Assembly: GCF_000147355.1 (NCBI RefSeq)
Contig: NC_014506.1
Location: 1,054,001-1,118,000, forward strand
Direction of reading: 5' to 3'
DNA: 64,000 nt
DNA from: Sulfurimonas autotrophica DSM 16294
GTDB lineage: Bacteria > Campylobacterota > Campylobacteria > Campylobacterales > Sulfurimonadaceae
Shown piece by piece: positions 1-8,751 of the stretch. The position numbers and the translations under genes were made by a program. The notes under the pieces are model-generated. The model searched no databases, was not told the DNA's origin, and saw only the letters and a list, made by a program, of their open reading frames with translations. Numbering within the stretch: position 1 is the first letter of the stretch; each line of letters begins with the position of its first letter.

Positions 1-850
1 CTCAAGTGCAATTGAGCATAGTGGAGATAGTGTTGTAATAACAGATAGAAACGGAGTTATTGAATATGTAAATTCTGCATTTGAACAACAAACAGGTTTT
101 ACAAAAAAAGAGGCAATTGGTAAAAAGCCAAATATTGTAAAATCTGGAAGGCACTCTATTGACTTTTACAGAAATGAATTATGGGCAACTATACTATCTA
201 AAAATATATTCAGAAGCTATATGTTAAACAAAAAGAAAAATGGTGAGCTTTACCATGAGTACAAAGCAATTGCACCAATTGTTGATGCAAAAGGTAATAT
301 AAGCTATTTTGTATCAACAGGAAAAGATGTTACCGAGCAGATGTTATTGGAAGAGAAGCTTAGAGAGTTAGCTGCAATTGACAAGTTGACAGGTATCTCA
401 AACCGTCTTAGATTTGATGAAGTACTTCAATTTTCTATAGATAGGGCGAAACGCTATAAAGTAAATCTGTCAGTCATCTTATTTGATGTAGATAAATTTA
501 AAAAAGTAAATGATACATATGGGCATCTTTGCGGTGATGATGTTCTAAAAATGATTGCTAAGATTGGGCATGATAGTATCAGAAAAAGTGATTTGATTGC
601 GCGTTGGGGCGGGGATGAGTTTATCATACTTCAGTCAGACATTCCATCAGATGAAGCACAAATTTTGGTAGAGCGTTTAAGACACAATATAGAATCATAC
701 AACTTTAAAGATGTTGGAAAAGTTACTGTAAGTTTTGGAGTGACACATTTTAAAGAAGATGATACGAAAGAGTCATTAATAAAGCGAGCGGACGATGCAC
801 TTTATGAAGCTAAAGAACACGGAAGAAATAGAGTCGAAGTAATAAAATAG
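1..850 (+). CDS. PAS-GGDEF diguanylate cyclase, 5' end outside the window
   Basis: The reading frame is open from the first bases of the window, so the N-terminus is missing. The visible part begins in a PAS domain (codons from base 2, containing VVITDRNGVIEYVNSAF), a ligand- or redox-sensing fold, followed by the short PAC-like segment and a complete GGDEF domain. The active-site motif WGGDEF is intact at about 605-622. An RxxD inhibitory site (RKSD) lies five residues before it, so the enzyme should make cyclic di-GMP from two GTP and be feedback-inhibited. The first ATG at 221 lies inside the PAS domain and is not a credible start. The sensing part cannot be judged because more domains may lie upstream. 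Confidence 0.9.
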   Translation, partial: SSAIEHSGDSVVITDRNGVIEYVNSAFEQQTGFTKKEAIGKKPNIVKSGRHSIDFYRNELWATILSKNIFRSYMLNKKKNGELYHEYKAIAPIVDAKGNISYFVSTGKDVTEQMLLEEKLRELAAIDKLTGISNRLRFDEVLQFSIDRAKRYKVNLSVILFDVDKFKKVNDTYGHLCGDDVLKMIAKIGHDSIRKSDLIARWGGDEFIILQSDIPSDEAQILVERLRHNIESYNFKDVGKVTVSFGVTHFKEDDTKESLIKRADDALYEAKEHGRNRVEVIK

Positions 851-940
851 ATGTTTTTTCTTCAAATTCGAGAGGTGATAAATTAAACTTTTTGCTGGTC
901 TCAAAAGAGTTAAAGTTGTATCAAAACAATGAATTAGTGC

Positions 941-946
941 TATAAT
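941..946 (+). promoter_or_regulatory. -10 box (TATAAT) of the histidine-kinase-like gene
   Basis: TATAAT preceded by TGC, an extended -10 of the kind common in Campylobacterota. It lies 17 bases before the ATG at 964, with an AAAGGA ribosome binding site between them (952-957). Confidence 0.6.
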
Positions 947-963
947 TATTTAAAGGAATATAT

Positions 964-2361
964 ATGTATCTGCATAATGAATTAATTATTTTAGGTTTAA
1001 TTTTTATTAATATTGTCATTATATTTTATATATATAAATTTTTTAAAAATAAATATAAAATACAAATAAAAGAGCTTCAGGAACAGGTTGCTACTTTAAA
1101 GAAACAAGAAGCTCCAGCACTTACACAAGATAAATATACTGATACAAAAAAAAGTTTTGTATCAGAACAAATTAAAAAAATGGAAGCGCTTGAAAAAGAA
1201 CTTGCAAAGCAAAAAAAACGTGTTTATGATATTAAAACAATTGCAAAAGAAGCCTCAGATATTAAATCGAAATTTTTGTCAAATGTTAAAACAGAGTTGC
1301 GTACACCGCTTAATGAGATTATTATAAATGCCGGTGTTTTAAAAAAAGAACTTCAAAATACCCAAACATCCCAATATGCACAAAATATTTTCAATGCAGG
1401 GAATCACTTGCTTGAACTAGTCAATAAAATACTAAAATCCACAAATATGCAAAACAATAGTTTTAAAATTGAAGAACATGCTGTGGATATTGTTAAATTA
1501 ATCTCAGATATTGTCGAAGAAGAAAAAAATAATGCAGTGAAAAAAGAATTGCAGCTAAGCATTCAGGTAGATCCAAATGTGTCGCATTCTTTGATTTTAG
1601 ATGCCAAGAAAGTTAAAGAAATAGTACAAAATTTAGTACAAAATGCCATAAAATTCACACAAGATGGTTATGTAAAAGTTATAATCAGCGCTGATGAAAC
1701 AAATATTCTTAAAAATTCTTTGAATCTTTCTATAAGTGTAGAGGATAGTGGAGTGGGTGTCGATTCCACCAATCAAAAGAAAATATTTGAAGCATTTGGC
1801 AATGAAAACATAGCCTTAGGTCTCTCTATAAATAAAAAAATGGCTCAACTAATGCATGGGGATATTACTTATAAAAATAATAATCAAAAAGGTTCGATAT
1901 TTACTTTATATTTGCCTAGTATTGAAATCGCACTTAATGATGCTACGGTTACATGTAAAGAGGATTATAATATCGATTTTGCACTTATAAAGCCCGATGG
2001 TGCGAATGTCATGGTTATTGACAAAGACAATCATACAAATAATATTGTGCAAAAAAGTTTTGCTAATACGGCTGTTGGTGTATATACTTATACAAATGCG
2101 AAAGAAGCAATTGAACAGCTTAAAAAGACGCATATTGACATGATTTTGATTGATATAGATATTTTATGCTCAGAGCAAAGTGCTGTATCAAAAGTTATTG
2201 CAAACATTTCGGATGCACCTATGGTTACATTGGTTTCAACAAGGGTAAAAAATAAAGACTTGGATTCTGTCAAGTCTGATATCGCGGGGCATTTAAAAAA
2301 ACCAATTTGTGAAGCTGAGCTTTTTAAAATATCACTGAAAATTTTGAATTCGCTTAAGTAG
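964..2361 (+). CDS. Histidine-kinase-like protein lacking the phospho-acceptor histidine, with a C-terminal receiver-like domain
   Basis: One transmembrane helix (residues about 7-27) is followed by a Lys/Glu-rich coiled coil (to about 95) and a HisKA-like helix pair. The H-box reads VKTELRTPLNE, so Thr110 stands where the phosphorylated His is expected. An HATPase domain follows with a recognisable N-box (NLVQNAIKFT) and G1 box (EDSGVGV), and the G2 box is altered to ALGLS. The last 115 residues resemble a receiver domain, with the acceptor Asp region MILIDIDI, a Ser-Thr (LVST) and the conserved Lys (KKP). The N-terminal acid pair reads DKD. I read this as a pseudokinase or an adaptor that may bind ATP and dimerise. 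A strong RBS and promoter argue that it is expressed. It is not obviously paired with a regulator gene. Confidence 0.8.
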   Translation: MYLHNELIILGLIFINIVIIFYIYKFFKNKYKIQIKELQEQVATLKKQEAPALTQDKYTDTKKSFVSEQIKKMEALEKELAKQKKRVYDIKTIAKEASDIKSKFLSNVKTELRTPLNEIIINAGVLKKELQNTQTSQYAQNIFNAGNHLLELVNKILKSTNMQNNSFKIEEHAVDIVKLISDIVEEEKNNAVKKELQLSIQVDPNVSHSLILDAKKVKEIVQNLVQNAIKFTQDGYVKVIISADETNILKNSLNLSISVEDSGVGVDSTNQKKIFEAFGNENIALGLSINKKMAQLMHGDITYKNNNQKGSIFTLYLPSIEIALNDATVTCKEDYNIDFALIKPDGANVMVIDKDNHTNNIVQKSFANTAVGVYTYTNAKEAIEQLKKTHIDMILIDIDILCSEQSAVSKVIANISDAPMVTLVSTRVKNKDLDSVKSDIAGHLKKPICEAELFKISLKILNSLK

Positions 2362-2378
2362 GGTTTATAAAAGTATAG

Positions 2379-2384
2379 TATAAT
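2379..2384 (+). promoter_or_regulatory. -10 box (TATAAT) of ppaC
   Basis: TATAAT 25 bases before the ppaC start codon, with an AAAGG ribosome binding site at 2397-2401. Confidence 0.55.
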
Positions 2385-2409
2385 TCGAAAAAAAATAAAG
2401 GCCTGTATT

Positions 2410-3330
2410 ATGTCTGTATATGTTTTTGGACACAAAAATCCTGATAGTGATTCTATAGTTGGCGCTATTTCATTATCTTATTTAAAAAATCAAGTAGAAA
2501 AAGAAGAGTATATTCCTGCCCGTCAAGGTGAAATTACTGCTGAAACTGAGTTTATTTTAGATAAATTTGGCGGCAAACTGCCGGTACTTAAAACCTCAGT
2601 TGCAGGTGAGAGAGTTTTTATAGTTGACTCTACTGATAAAGCGCATTTTCAAGATGATATTGACGAAGCTACAATTATCGGTATTGCCGATCATCATAAA
2701 CTTGGTGATTTGACTACTGATACACCTCTTGAAGCATGGATCCGACCTATAGGATGTTCTAATACGGTAATTTATGAAATGTACAGATGCTACGGTGTTG
2801 AAGTACCAAAAGAGATTGCAGGACTGATGATGATGGCAATACTGAGTGATACTGTAATATTTAAATCGCCTACATGTACAAAAGTAGATACAAAAGCAGT
2901 CAAAGAGTTGGCTGAAATTGCTGGTGTAAAAGACTATAAAAAACTTGGTATGGAGATGTTTATCGTTAAATCTGCAGTTGAAGGTGCAAGTGCGCGTGAT
3001 TTAAATACACGTGATTATAAAGAGTTTGATATGCACGGTACAAAAGTCGGTATCGGACAGCTTGAAATGGTTGATATTTCAGTCTTAGAACCGCGTGAAG
3101 ATGAACTTTTGGAAGATATGAAAAAAATGAAAGAAGAGGGCGGTTTACATACTGTTTTAATGCTTTTGACAGATATTATGAAAGAGGGTTCAAAACTTTT
3201 GGTTGTAAGTGATGATGAATCAAAAATAGAAGCCGCATTTAATATAAAACTTCAAGATCATAAAGTATGGCTAGATGGTGTACTAAGCCGTAAAAAACAA
3301 GTTGTACCTTTTGTTCAGCCTCAATTCTAA
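2410..3330 (+). CDS. ppaC: Manganese-dependent inorganic pyrophosphatase (family II)
   Basis: A 306-residue cytosolic DHH-superfamily enzyme that hydrolyses pyrophosphate to phosphate and so pulls biosynthetic reactions forward. The N-terminal metal motif GHKNPDSDS is intact, the DHH-type motif appears as ADHHK near residue 96, and the C-terminal DHHA2 substrate-binding domain ends with the expected SRKKQVVP (Arg/Lys contacts to PPi). Length is normal for the family, whose short members lack CBS domains. An AAAGG ribosome binding site precedes ATG 2410. The gene converges on the next one and the two share their stop-codon bases. Confidence 0.95.
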   Translation: MSVYVFGHKNPDSDSIVGAISLSYLKNQVEKEEYIPARQGEITAETEFILDKFGGKLPVLKTSVAGERVFIVDSTDKAHFQDDIDEATIIGIADHHKLGDLTTDTPLEAWIRPIGCSNTVIYEMYRCYGVEVPKEIAGLMMMAILSDTVIFKSPTCTKVDTKAVKELAEIAGVKDYKKLGMEMFIVKSAVEGASARDLNTRDYKEFDMHGTKVGIGQLEMVDISVLEPREDELLEDMKKMKEEGGLHTVLMLLTDIMKEGSKLLVVSDDESKIEAAFNIKLQDHKVWLDGVLSRKKQVVPFVQPQF

Positions 3331-3683
3331 GCGTTGACAATATCTCCAATTATAGCTTTGTGATAGAGGTAAGGTTGTTTTATATTTTTTATAACATACC
3401 TGCCTCCTGAAGCTGTGATAACCTCCAATGTTCCTACATCAACAATATGACTAAATCTTTTACTTATTGGCTTGATATAGATTGTTCTGATTTCTTCAAG
3501 ATTTATGGGAAAAATCTCTTTTGTTGTATGACCCTTTAAAATAATAAGCCTTTTTTGTGTGAGCAGGCAGTTGTATGATTTTTTTTCTTTGATTTCATTC
3601 AGGTTAACAAGAAAGGTTCTAATGACAAGTACCGCACCGATAACACCTATTTCATACTCGTATCCTATAAGCAAAAGCAACAT
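3327..3683 (-). CDS. Small membrane-anchored protein resembling bacterial PH-domain proteins
   Basis: The visible product has a hydrophobic N-terminal stretch (about residues 1-25). A beta-rich region follows with LTQKRLIILKG and a basic, strand-forming tail, as in bacterial PH-like (DUF304-type) proteins. ATG 3683 is the first canonical start, but the frame stays open and protein-like back to the stop of the upstream ligase gene. The extra residues (including DESILIKAEISNTFY and a second half of the hydrophobic segment) look like the true N-terminus of this fold. No ATG, GTG or TTG occurs there; an ATT at 3786-3788 follows a GAGGAT ribosome binding site. The protein is therefore probably longer, about 153 residues. 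Function unknown; it is probably co-transcribed with the ligase. Confidence 0.6.
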   Translation of the reverse strand: MLLLLIGYEYEIGVIGAVLVIRTFLVNLNEIKEKKSYNCLLTQKRLIILKGHTTKEIFPINLEEIRTIYIKPISKRFSHIVDVGTLEVITASGGRYVIKNIKQPYLYHKAIIGDIVNA

Positions 3684-3806
3684 CCCTAAAGCATAGAGTT
3701 TTATAATTGGCAGGTAAAATGTATTTGATATTTCTGCTTTGATTAAAATCGACTCATCTTTATGTAGAATTTTATCTATATTTTTAATGCGGTTATCCTC
3801 TGTACT

Positions 3807-5471
3807 TTATTCTATATAAAGATATCTTTTAATTTTTTTCGTCGGTGTTTTTACAAAAGGTTCTATTTGTTCTATAAACTTTTGAATCTTGGTAAAAGAT
3901 GCCAATTGGGAATTGATCTCAACGCGCATATTTTCTAAATAATCTGCAATCTTTTGTCTTACTTCATTCTCCGGCATATTGTGTGCTTTGAATATTTTAT
4001 CAATCAACTCATAATCCAAATGTATTCTGGCAACAAGTTTAGCGTCTTGTTCGAGTACAAGAGAATCCAACACTGCTTCATTTTGGTTAATGATTGCTTC
4101 AATCTGTTCAGGGTATATATTTTCTCCACCGGGTCCTATGATGACATTTTTACTTCTTCCGCTGATAAACAGGTAACCGTCTTCATCTATATAACCTAAA
4201 TCTCCGGTATAAAACCAACCGCCTTTTATAACTTCTTTTGTCTGCTCTTCATCTTTATAATATCCAAGCATTACACTGGGAGATTTGGTTATTATTTCTC
4301 CTTCACCATTCGCTGGATTTGGGTCTTTTATTTGTACTTCAACACCAACCATTGGTAATCCTGTTGAGCCTATTTTAATTGGGTAACCGATTCTTCCGCC
4401 TGCAATAAGAGGAGATGTCTCCGTAAGACCATAACCTACAATATATGGAAACTCTGCTTCTGCTAAAAACTTTTCAACATATGGAGATAAAGCTGCCCCG
4501 CCTATACCAAAAAATTTTATTTTTCCACCAAAAGTTTCAATAAGTTTTTTACCGGCAATTTTATTGAGTATTTTTCGTATAAAAGGAATGGAATAGAGCA
4601 TTCTCATAATCAATGAACCTGTAAATTTTGGCAATATTTTATTTTTATATATTTTTTCAATAATAAGAGGAACGCTGAGCATCATGGTCGGTTTGACACT
4701 TGCAAATGCTTTTATAAGTACATTGGGTGTCGGAACTTTGTCAATATAGACGATATCGGAGCCATGCAGTATTGGTAAAATCATGCCAACTGTACATTCA
4801 AACGTGTGTGCCAAGGGTAAAATGGACAAAAACGTGTCTTCTGGTAAAACGGTAACATTTTTATAAGCACTCATTGCATTGGTGACAAGGTTTTTATGTG
4901 AGAGCATAACGCCTTTTGAGTGTCCTGTTGTACCGGATGTATACAAAAGAGCAGCTATATCATCTTCATGCGGTTTTGGCAACTCTTTAGAAGTCATTTT
5001 TTGTGCGAATTTTGATATATAACTATGGTTTGTCATGTCATCTATCATTGTTAAAGCATCAAGCTTTATAACAAACTTCATATTGGAATTTTCCAATTCT
5101 TCTATGGTTTGAAGGTGTTTTTGCGACACAAAGACAGCTTTTGCTTCTGAGTGTCTGATAATATGCTGCACATCTGCAGGATGAAAATCAGGAAGTATCG
5201 GAACAATGACTCCGCCAAAGTAAGTAACGGCAAAATAGGCGACAGCCCAATTTGGCATATTTTCACTTAGCAGAGCGACCTTGTCCCCTTTTCTTACACC
5301 GTTTTGTTTTAAAAGCTTTATCATAGACTGAACATTTTCATTAAGTTGCTCATATGTCATAGGCTCTTGATCAACTTTAGATAAAACTTTTTTAGATCCA
5401 TAAAGTTTAATCGAACGCTTCAACAGGCTCGGCAGTGTAAAATCTTTTATATTTTCATAAGGATATAACAT
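3807..5471 (-). CDS. Long-chain fatty acid-CoA ligase (AMP-binding family)
   Basis: A 554-residue ANL-superfamily adenylating enzyme that activates a fatty or other carboxylic acid with ATP and joins it to CoA. The P-loop-like A3 motif YTSGTTGHSKGV lies near residue 177, A5 reads YGLTETSP, and A7/A8 is TGDLGYIDEDGYLFISGR followed by IGPGGENIYP. The C-terminal lysine (PTKKIKRYLY) matches the catalytic A10 lysine of the family. Length and motifs agree with FadD-like or acyl-CoA/acyl-ACP synthetases. The substrate cannot be told from sequence alone. The small PH-like gene follows directly downstream. Confidence 0.88.
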   Translation of the reverse strand: MLYPYENIKDFTLPSLLKRSIKLYGSKKVLSKVDQEPMTYEQLNENVQSMIKLLKQNGVRKGDKVALLSENMPNWAVAYFAVTYFGGVIVPILPDFHPADVQHIIRHSEAKAVFVSQKHLQTIEELENSNMKFVIKLDALTMIDDMTNHSYISKFAQKMTSKELPKPHEDDIAALLYTSGTTGHSKGVMLSHKNLVTNAMSAYKNVTVLPEDTFLSILPLAHTFECTVGMILPILHGSDIVYIDKVPTPNVLIKAFASVKPTMMLSVPLIIEKIYKNKILPKFTGSLIMRMLYSIPFIRKILNKIAGKKLIETFGGKIKFFGIGGAALSPYVEKFLAEAEFPYIVGYGLTETSPLIAGGRIGYPIKIGSTGLPMVGVEVQIKDPNPANGEGEIITKSPSVMLGYYKDEEQTKEVIKGGWFYTGDLGYIDEDGYLFISGRSKNVIIGPGGENIYPEQIEAIINQNEAVLDSLVLEQDAKLVARIHLDYELIDKIFKAHNMPENEVRQKIADYLENMRVEINSQLASFTKIQKFIEQIEPFVKTPTKKIKRYLYIE

Positions 5472-5607
5472 GTTTCATCTTTCATATTTATTTGTTAAGA
5501 TTATTATACAGAGTATTTGTTTAATTTCAAATGTAGCCTAATTAAATATACTATTAATTTTAATAGAGGTACAATTTAGTATCTTTTTCATTTTGGAGAA
5601 TGCGTCT

Positions 5608-5988
5608 ATGAATATGCACAAAATTATGTCCGGTTCTTTTTTTATACTTGCAATGACAGTAAACTTCGGTTTTTTTTATGGAGATCCGACCATACTTATA
5701 GAACACAGTTCTTATGAGCTTTTTGCGGCAATTATTGTCAACCTGATTGCAACGGTATTAAAACTTGGTGACAGAACACAGCTTGGAGCGGTTTTGCTTG
5801 CTACAAGTATTGTGGCGGATATTCAGCTAATAGCCTCGGCAACAGTTTGGGCGTTTGCTATGTATGTTATGAGCAGTGTCGGTACAGAAGCCATCACGGC
5901 AATTATTTCTCTCTCGGGCGGCGCACTCTTGGCAAATATAGTTTCAGTTATATTATTTATCGGCGATACACTTAAATCAAAAAGATAA
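5608..5988 (+). CDS. Small four-helix membrane protein (DUF6394-like)
   Basis: About 126 residues with four hydrophobic segments (around residues 5-22, 33-52, 58-85 and 97-118) and a short basic tail ending KSKR. I place the start at ATG 5608, because a GGAG ribosome binding site sits nine bases upstream. The frame could begin at an upstream TTG (5593), but that lies across the ribosome binding site. Only six bases separate it from the potassium channel gene, so the two are almost certainly co-transcribed and the product may be a channel partner. The DUF6394 assignment is from memory of Campylobacterota proteins and is less certain than the topology. Confidence 0.7.
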   Translation: MNMHKIMSGSFFILAMTVNFGFFYGDPTILIEHSSYELFAAIIVNLIATVLKLGDRTQLGAVLLATSIVADIQLIASATVWAFAMYVMSSVGTEAITAIISLSGGALLANIVSVILFIGDTLKSKR

Positions 5989-5994
5989 TTCAAT

Positions 5995-7647
5995 ATGAAT
6001 GAACAGATAATATGGATTGTTCTTAAGCGCTTAAGAACGCCTTTTTTAGTCATTATAATAACTTTTGCCATATCCATACTTGGATTGGTGCTTATTCCGG
6101 GCACGGACAACAACGGTAATCCTTATCAAATGACATTTTTTGACGCTTTTTATTTTGTAACATATATGGCAAGCACTATAGGTTTTGGTGAAGCGCCTTA
6201 CACATTTAATTATGAACAGCGTATGTGGGTGAGTTTTGCCGTATATTTTACAGTTATCGGCTGGTTTTACGGCATAGGTGCGATTGTCTCTTTAATTCAA
6301 GATGAGGCATTAAGAAAAGCACTGAGTACAAACTCTTTTAGAAATCAGGTTAAGCATATTAACAAACCTTTTTATATTATACTCGGCTATAACAGCATAA
6401 CAAAAAGCATTATTGACAGACTTAACGGCAGAGATTACAGAGTAGTTGTCCTAGATAAAGATGATAAAAAAATTGATGAGTTGATATTGGAAAATTTTTA
6501 TCCTGATGTTCCTGCTTTTGTAGGGGATGCGACAAATCAAAAAATGCTTAAAATTGCCGGTATTCATCAAAAAAATTGTGCAGGTATTATCTCTTTATTT
6601 GAAGATGATATGGTCAATTCCAAAATAGCCACTATCAGTAAACTGCTCAATAAAAAACTTGATATTATTGTAAAAGCGACATCCCAACAACAGCTTGAGC
6701 ACTTTAGAAGCATGGATTTAAAACATGTAAAAAATCCCTTTGATATTATATCAAAACGTATCTATTACGGTATTACCGCACCGCATATCTGGCTTTTGGA
6801 GATGTGGATGTACGGGCATATACTCAAACTTAAAAAGCGGGATCATTTTCCGCAGGGAAAATATATTATTTACGGCAACGGCAGAATGGGCAAAGCCATT
6901 AAAGAGGGATTGGAAAAAGCCGGTGTTGAATATGTAATCAAAGATTTTGATTCACAAAAATATATACAGGATAAAAATACAACTATTTTCGGGGATGATG
7001 ATGATATGGAATCGCTTTTAAAACTTGGCGTCAAAGAGAGTTCCTGCATCATTGCCGCGACACAAAATGATTTGTTAAATCTTACCATTTTAAATAAGGC
7101 AAAACAGCTCAATCCTAAAATATTTACAATGGCACGTGAAAATGCACTGGATGATTTAAATATATTTCAGGCATCTAAAATCAATAAAATATATATCGTT
7201 GAAAAGATATTGGCTGATGCGACTTATAACTATATAGCAAGACCTTTGGCGGATTTGTTTATACAAGAAGCAAGAAAAAAAGATGATGAATGGGCAGAGG
7301 TCATTGTGCATATGCTCAACAATATAACAGGAATGAATCCGATGTACTTTGAAACCAGGCTTAATGATGACAATGCGTATGCACTGACATTGGAACTGCA
7401 AGAAGGTGAAAATATAACTCTGGCAGATTTAAGAAGATCCCGTGCTGACAGAAATGAGCTGTTACATATAGTCTTTTTGTTGCTTAAAAGAGGGGATGAA
7501 GTATATTTAATGCCTGATTCAAGAATGAAGTTGGAAATTGGCGATGAATTACTGATAGTTTCTGATGAAGAAAATTATGATGATTTTGAGTATATTGTCA
7601 ATAATATATATGAATTGGAGTATGTCTTGGGTTGTGCAACCTCATGA
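5995..7647 (+). CDS. Potassium channel with two cytoplasmic TrkA-N/RCK modules
   Basis: The N-terminus has the two-helix pore layout: TM1 about residues 14-35, a pore loop with selectivity filter STIGFGE near residue 63, and TM2 about 77-99. The filter is the GFGE variant of the classical GYGD. Two Rossmann modules follow, the first beginning FYIILGYNSIT (about 122) and the second YIIYGNGRMGK (about 287). A TrkA-C-type domain ends the protein (about 465-540). RCK modules gate such channels in response to NAD(H), nucleotides or ions. Length fits one-chain RCK channels with duplicated modules. Cotranscription with the small membrane protein upstream is likely. Confidence 0.88.
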   Translation: MNEQIIWIVLKRLRTPFLVIIITFAISILGLVLIPGTDNNGNPYQMTFFDAFYFVTYMASTIGFGEAPYTFNYEQRMWVSFAVYFTVIGWFYGIGAIVSLIQDEALRKALSTNSFRNQVKHINKPFYIILGYNSITKSIIDRLNGRDYRVVVLDKDDKKIDELILENFYPDVPAFVGDATNQKMLKIAGIHQKNCAGIISLFEDDMVNSKIATISKLLNKKLDIIVKATSQQQLEHFRSMDLKHVKNPFDIISKRIYYGITAPHIWLLEMWMYGHILKLKKRDHFPQGKYIIYGNGRMGKAIKEGLEKAGVEYVIKDFDSQKYIQDKNTTIFGDDDDMESLLKLGVKESSCIIAATQNDLLNLTILNKAKQLNPKIFTMARENALDDLNIFQASKINKIYIVEKILADATYNYIARPLADLFIQEARKKDDEWAEVIVHMLNNITGMNPMYFETRLNDDNAYALTLELQEGENITLADLRRSRADRNELLHIVFLLLKRGDEVYLMPDSRMKLEIGDELLIVSDEENYDDFEYIVNNIYELEYVLGCATS

Positions 7648-7655
7648 TGGCAGTG

Positions 7656-7704
7656 TTAAGTGCTAGACCAGAATAAATGACATTTATTCTGGTCTAGCAC
7701 TTAA
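7656..7704. repeat. 49-bp perfect palindrome related to the ends of the 9430-9700 element
   Basis: Two perfectly complementary 24-base arms (7656-7679 and 7681-7704) are separated by a single A. The arm starts TTAAGTGCTAGACCAG and agrees at 21 of 24 positions with the terminal inverted repeat of the element at 9430-9700. It therefore looks like that element with its whole interior removed, or an element reduced to its two ends. It lies between two convergent genes and could act as a transcription terminator. The right arm supplies the last codons (SARPE and stop) of the histidine kinase gene on the minus strand. Confidence 0.85.
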
Positions 7705-8751
7705 AATAAAGGTAGTTCCAGATGGTTCGTTTTTTTGAACAACTATTTTTATATCCATAGCGTATGCCAATCTTTTAACTATATCAAGTCCTAAGCCGCT
7801 ACTGTTTTCATCACTATAGGAACGTTCAAAAATTTTTGCAGGTTCTTTAATCCCTTTACCGTTATCTTCAATATATAAGGCATTGTTTTTATGATAAATT
7901 TTTATATATCCATTTGAAACGTTATATTTGCAGGCATTAGAGATGATATTTTGCAAAATTTGTTTCATGGCATGTGTATTTATTTTTGCTTTGAACGTAT
8001 TACATTGGATATGAAAAATTATATTTGGATAAAGAGCTTTTTGTACATCAACAACTTCTTGCACTATTTGACAAATATTTTGATTTTGTATTTGAAAAGT
8101 TTCTTCTTGGAGAAGTATGGTTAGATTTTCATGGAGTTCTGAAATATTATTTATACTTTTATTTAATCTGATCAGCGCTTTGTTGTTTTGAAGTTGTGGA
8201 ATTTTTTCTATGAGTTTCATGTTGAGCTGTATTGAGGTTACGGGGGTATTTAAATCATGAATTAAATCTTTTGCAAATTTATCAAGCGTTATTATACTCT
8301 CTTGTAAAGGTTTTAAGGCACTTTTAGCTAGTTTGTAACTTATGTATGCAAAAATAAGAAGAAGCAAAAACTGCATGGCTATAATTTTTTTCTTTAGGTT
8401 CCACAGTTTTTCATCAAAGCTTTTCTTTGATTTAAATACTTTTAAATATTTTGTATTTCTATTCATTGGTAATAATTTTGAAAATTCTGTAGTTCCTGCA
8501 GTAAAATTTTTAATGTTAATATGTTTTGGTACATGGAGAAAAGAATGATGATAATCTTTACTATATTCATCTAAAGAATTACCCATTTTAATATGTCTTG
8601 CATACTCAATAAGTGAAAATTCTTCTTCTTTTAAAAAATGGTTTTTTGTCTGTTCAAAATAGAAATATCCTGCGACTAAAATTAGTAAGGCAATACTAAT
8701 AAAATAAACAAGAAAAAATTTAAAAAATGCCAGTTTTTCATGATGATGCAA
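7684..8751 (-). CDS. Two-component sensor histidine kinase
   Basis: The layout is TM1 (residues about 9-32), a periplasmic or extracytoplasmic loop (about 33-120), TM2 (about 123-143), a HisKA helix and an HATPase domain. The acceptor is His165 in LIHDLNTP, and the ATP-binding boxes NIISNACKYN, IEDNGKGI and SGLGLDIVK are intact, so the kinase should be active. The start is a TTG at 8751 with AGGAT six bases before it; it overlaps the end of the response regulator gene by 14 bases, the usual sign of a translationally coupled pair. Its final codons are formed by the arm of the palindrome at 7656-7704. The loop gives no clue to the signal sensed. Confidence 0.9.
   Translation of the reverse strand: MHHHEKLAFFKFFLVYFISIALLILVAGYFYFEQTKNHFLKEEEFSLIEYARHIKMGNSLDEYSKDYHHSFLHVPKHINIKNFTAGTTEFSKLLPMNRNTKYLKVFKSKKSFDEKLWNLKKKIIAMQFLLLLIFAYISYKLAKSALKPLQESIITLDKFAKDLIHDLNTPVTSIQLNMKLIEKIPQLQNNKALIRLNKSINNISELHENLTILLQEETFQIQNQNICQIVQEVVDVQKALYPNIIFHIQCNTFKAKINTHAMKQILQNIISNACKYNVSNGYIKIYHKNNALYIEDNGKGIKEPAKIFERSYSDENSSGLGLDIVKRLAYAMDIKIVVQKNEPSGTTFILSARPE

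Noticed and set aside
1906-2435. Two overlapping minus-strand open frames opposite the histidine-kinase-like gene
   Set aside because: They have no ribosome binding sites or family features, and the plus-strand frame shows clear domains over the same bases.
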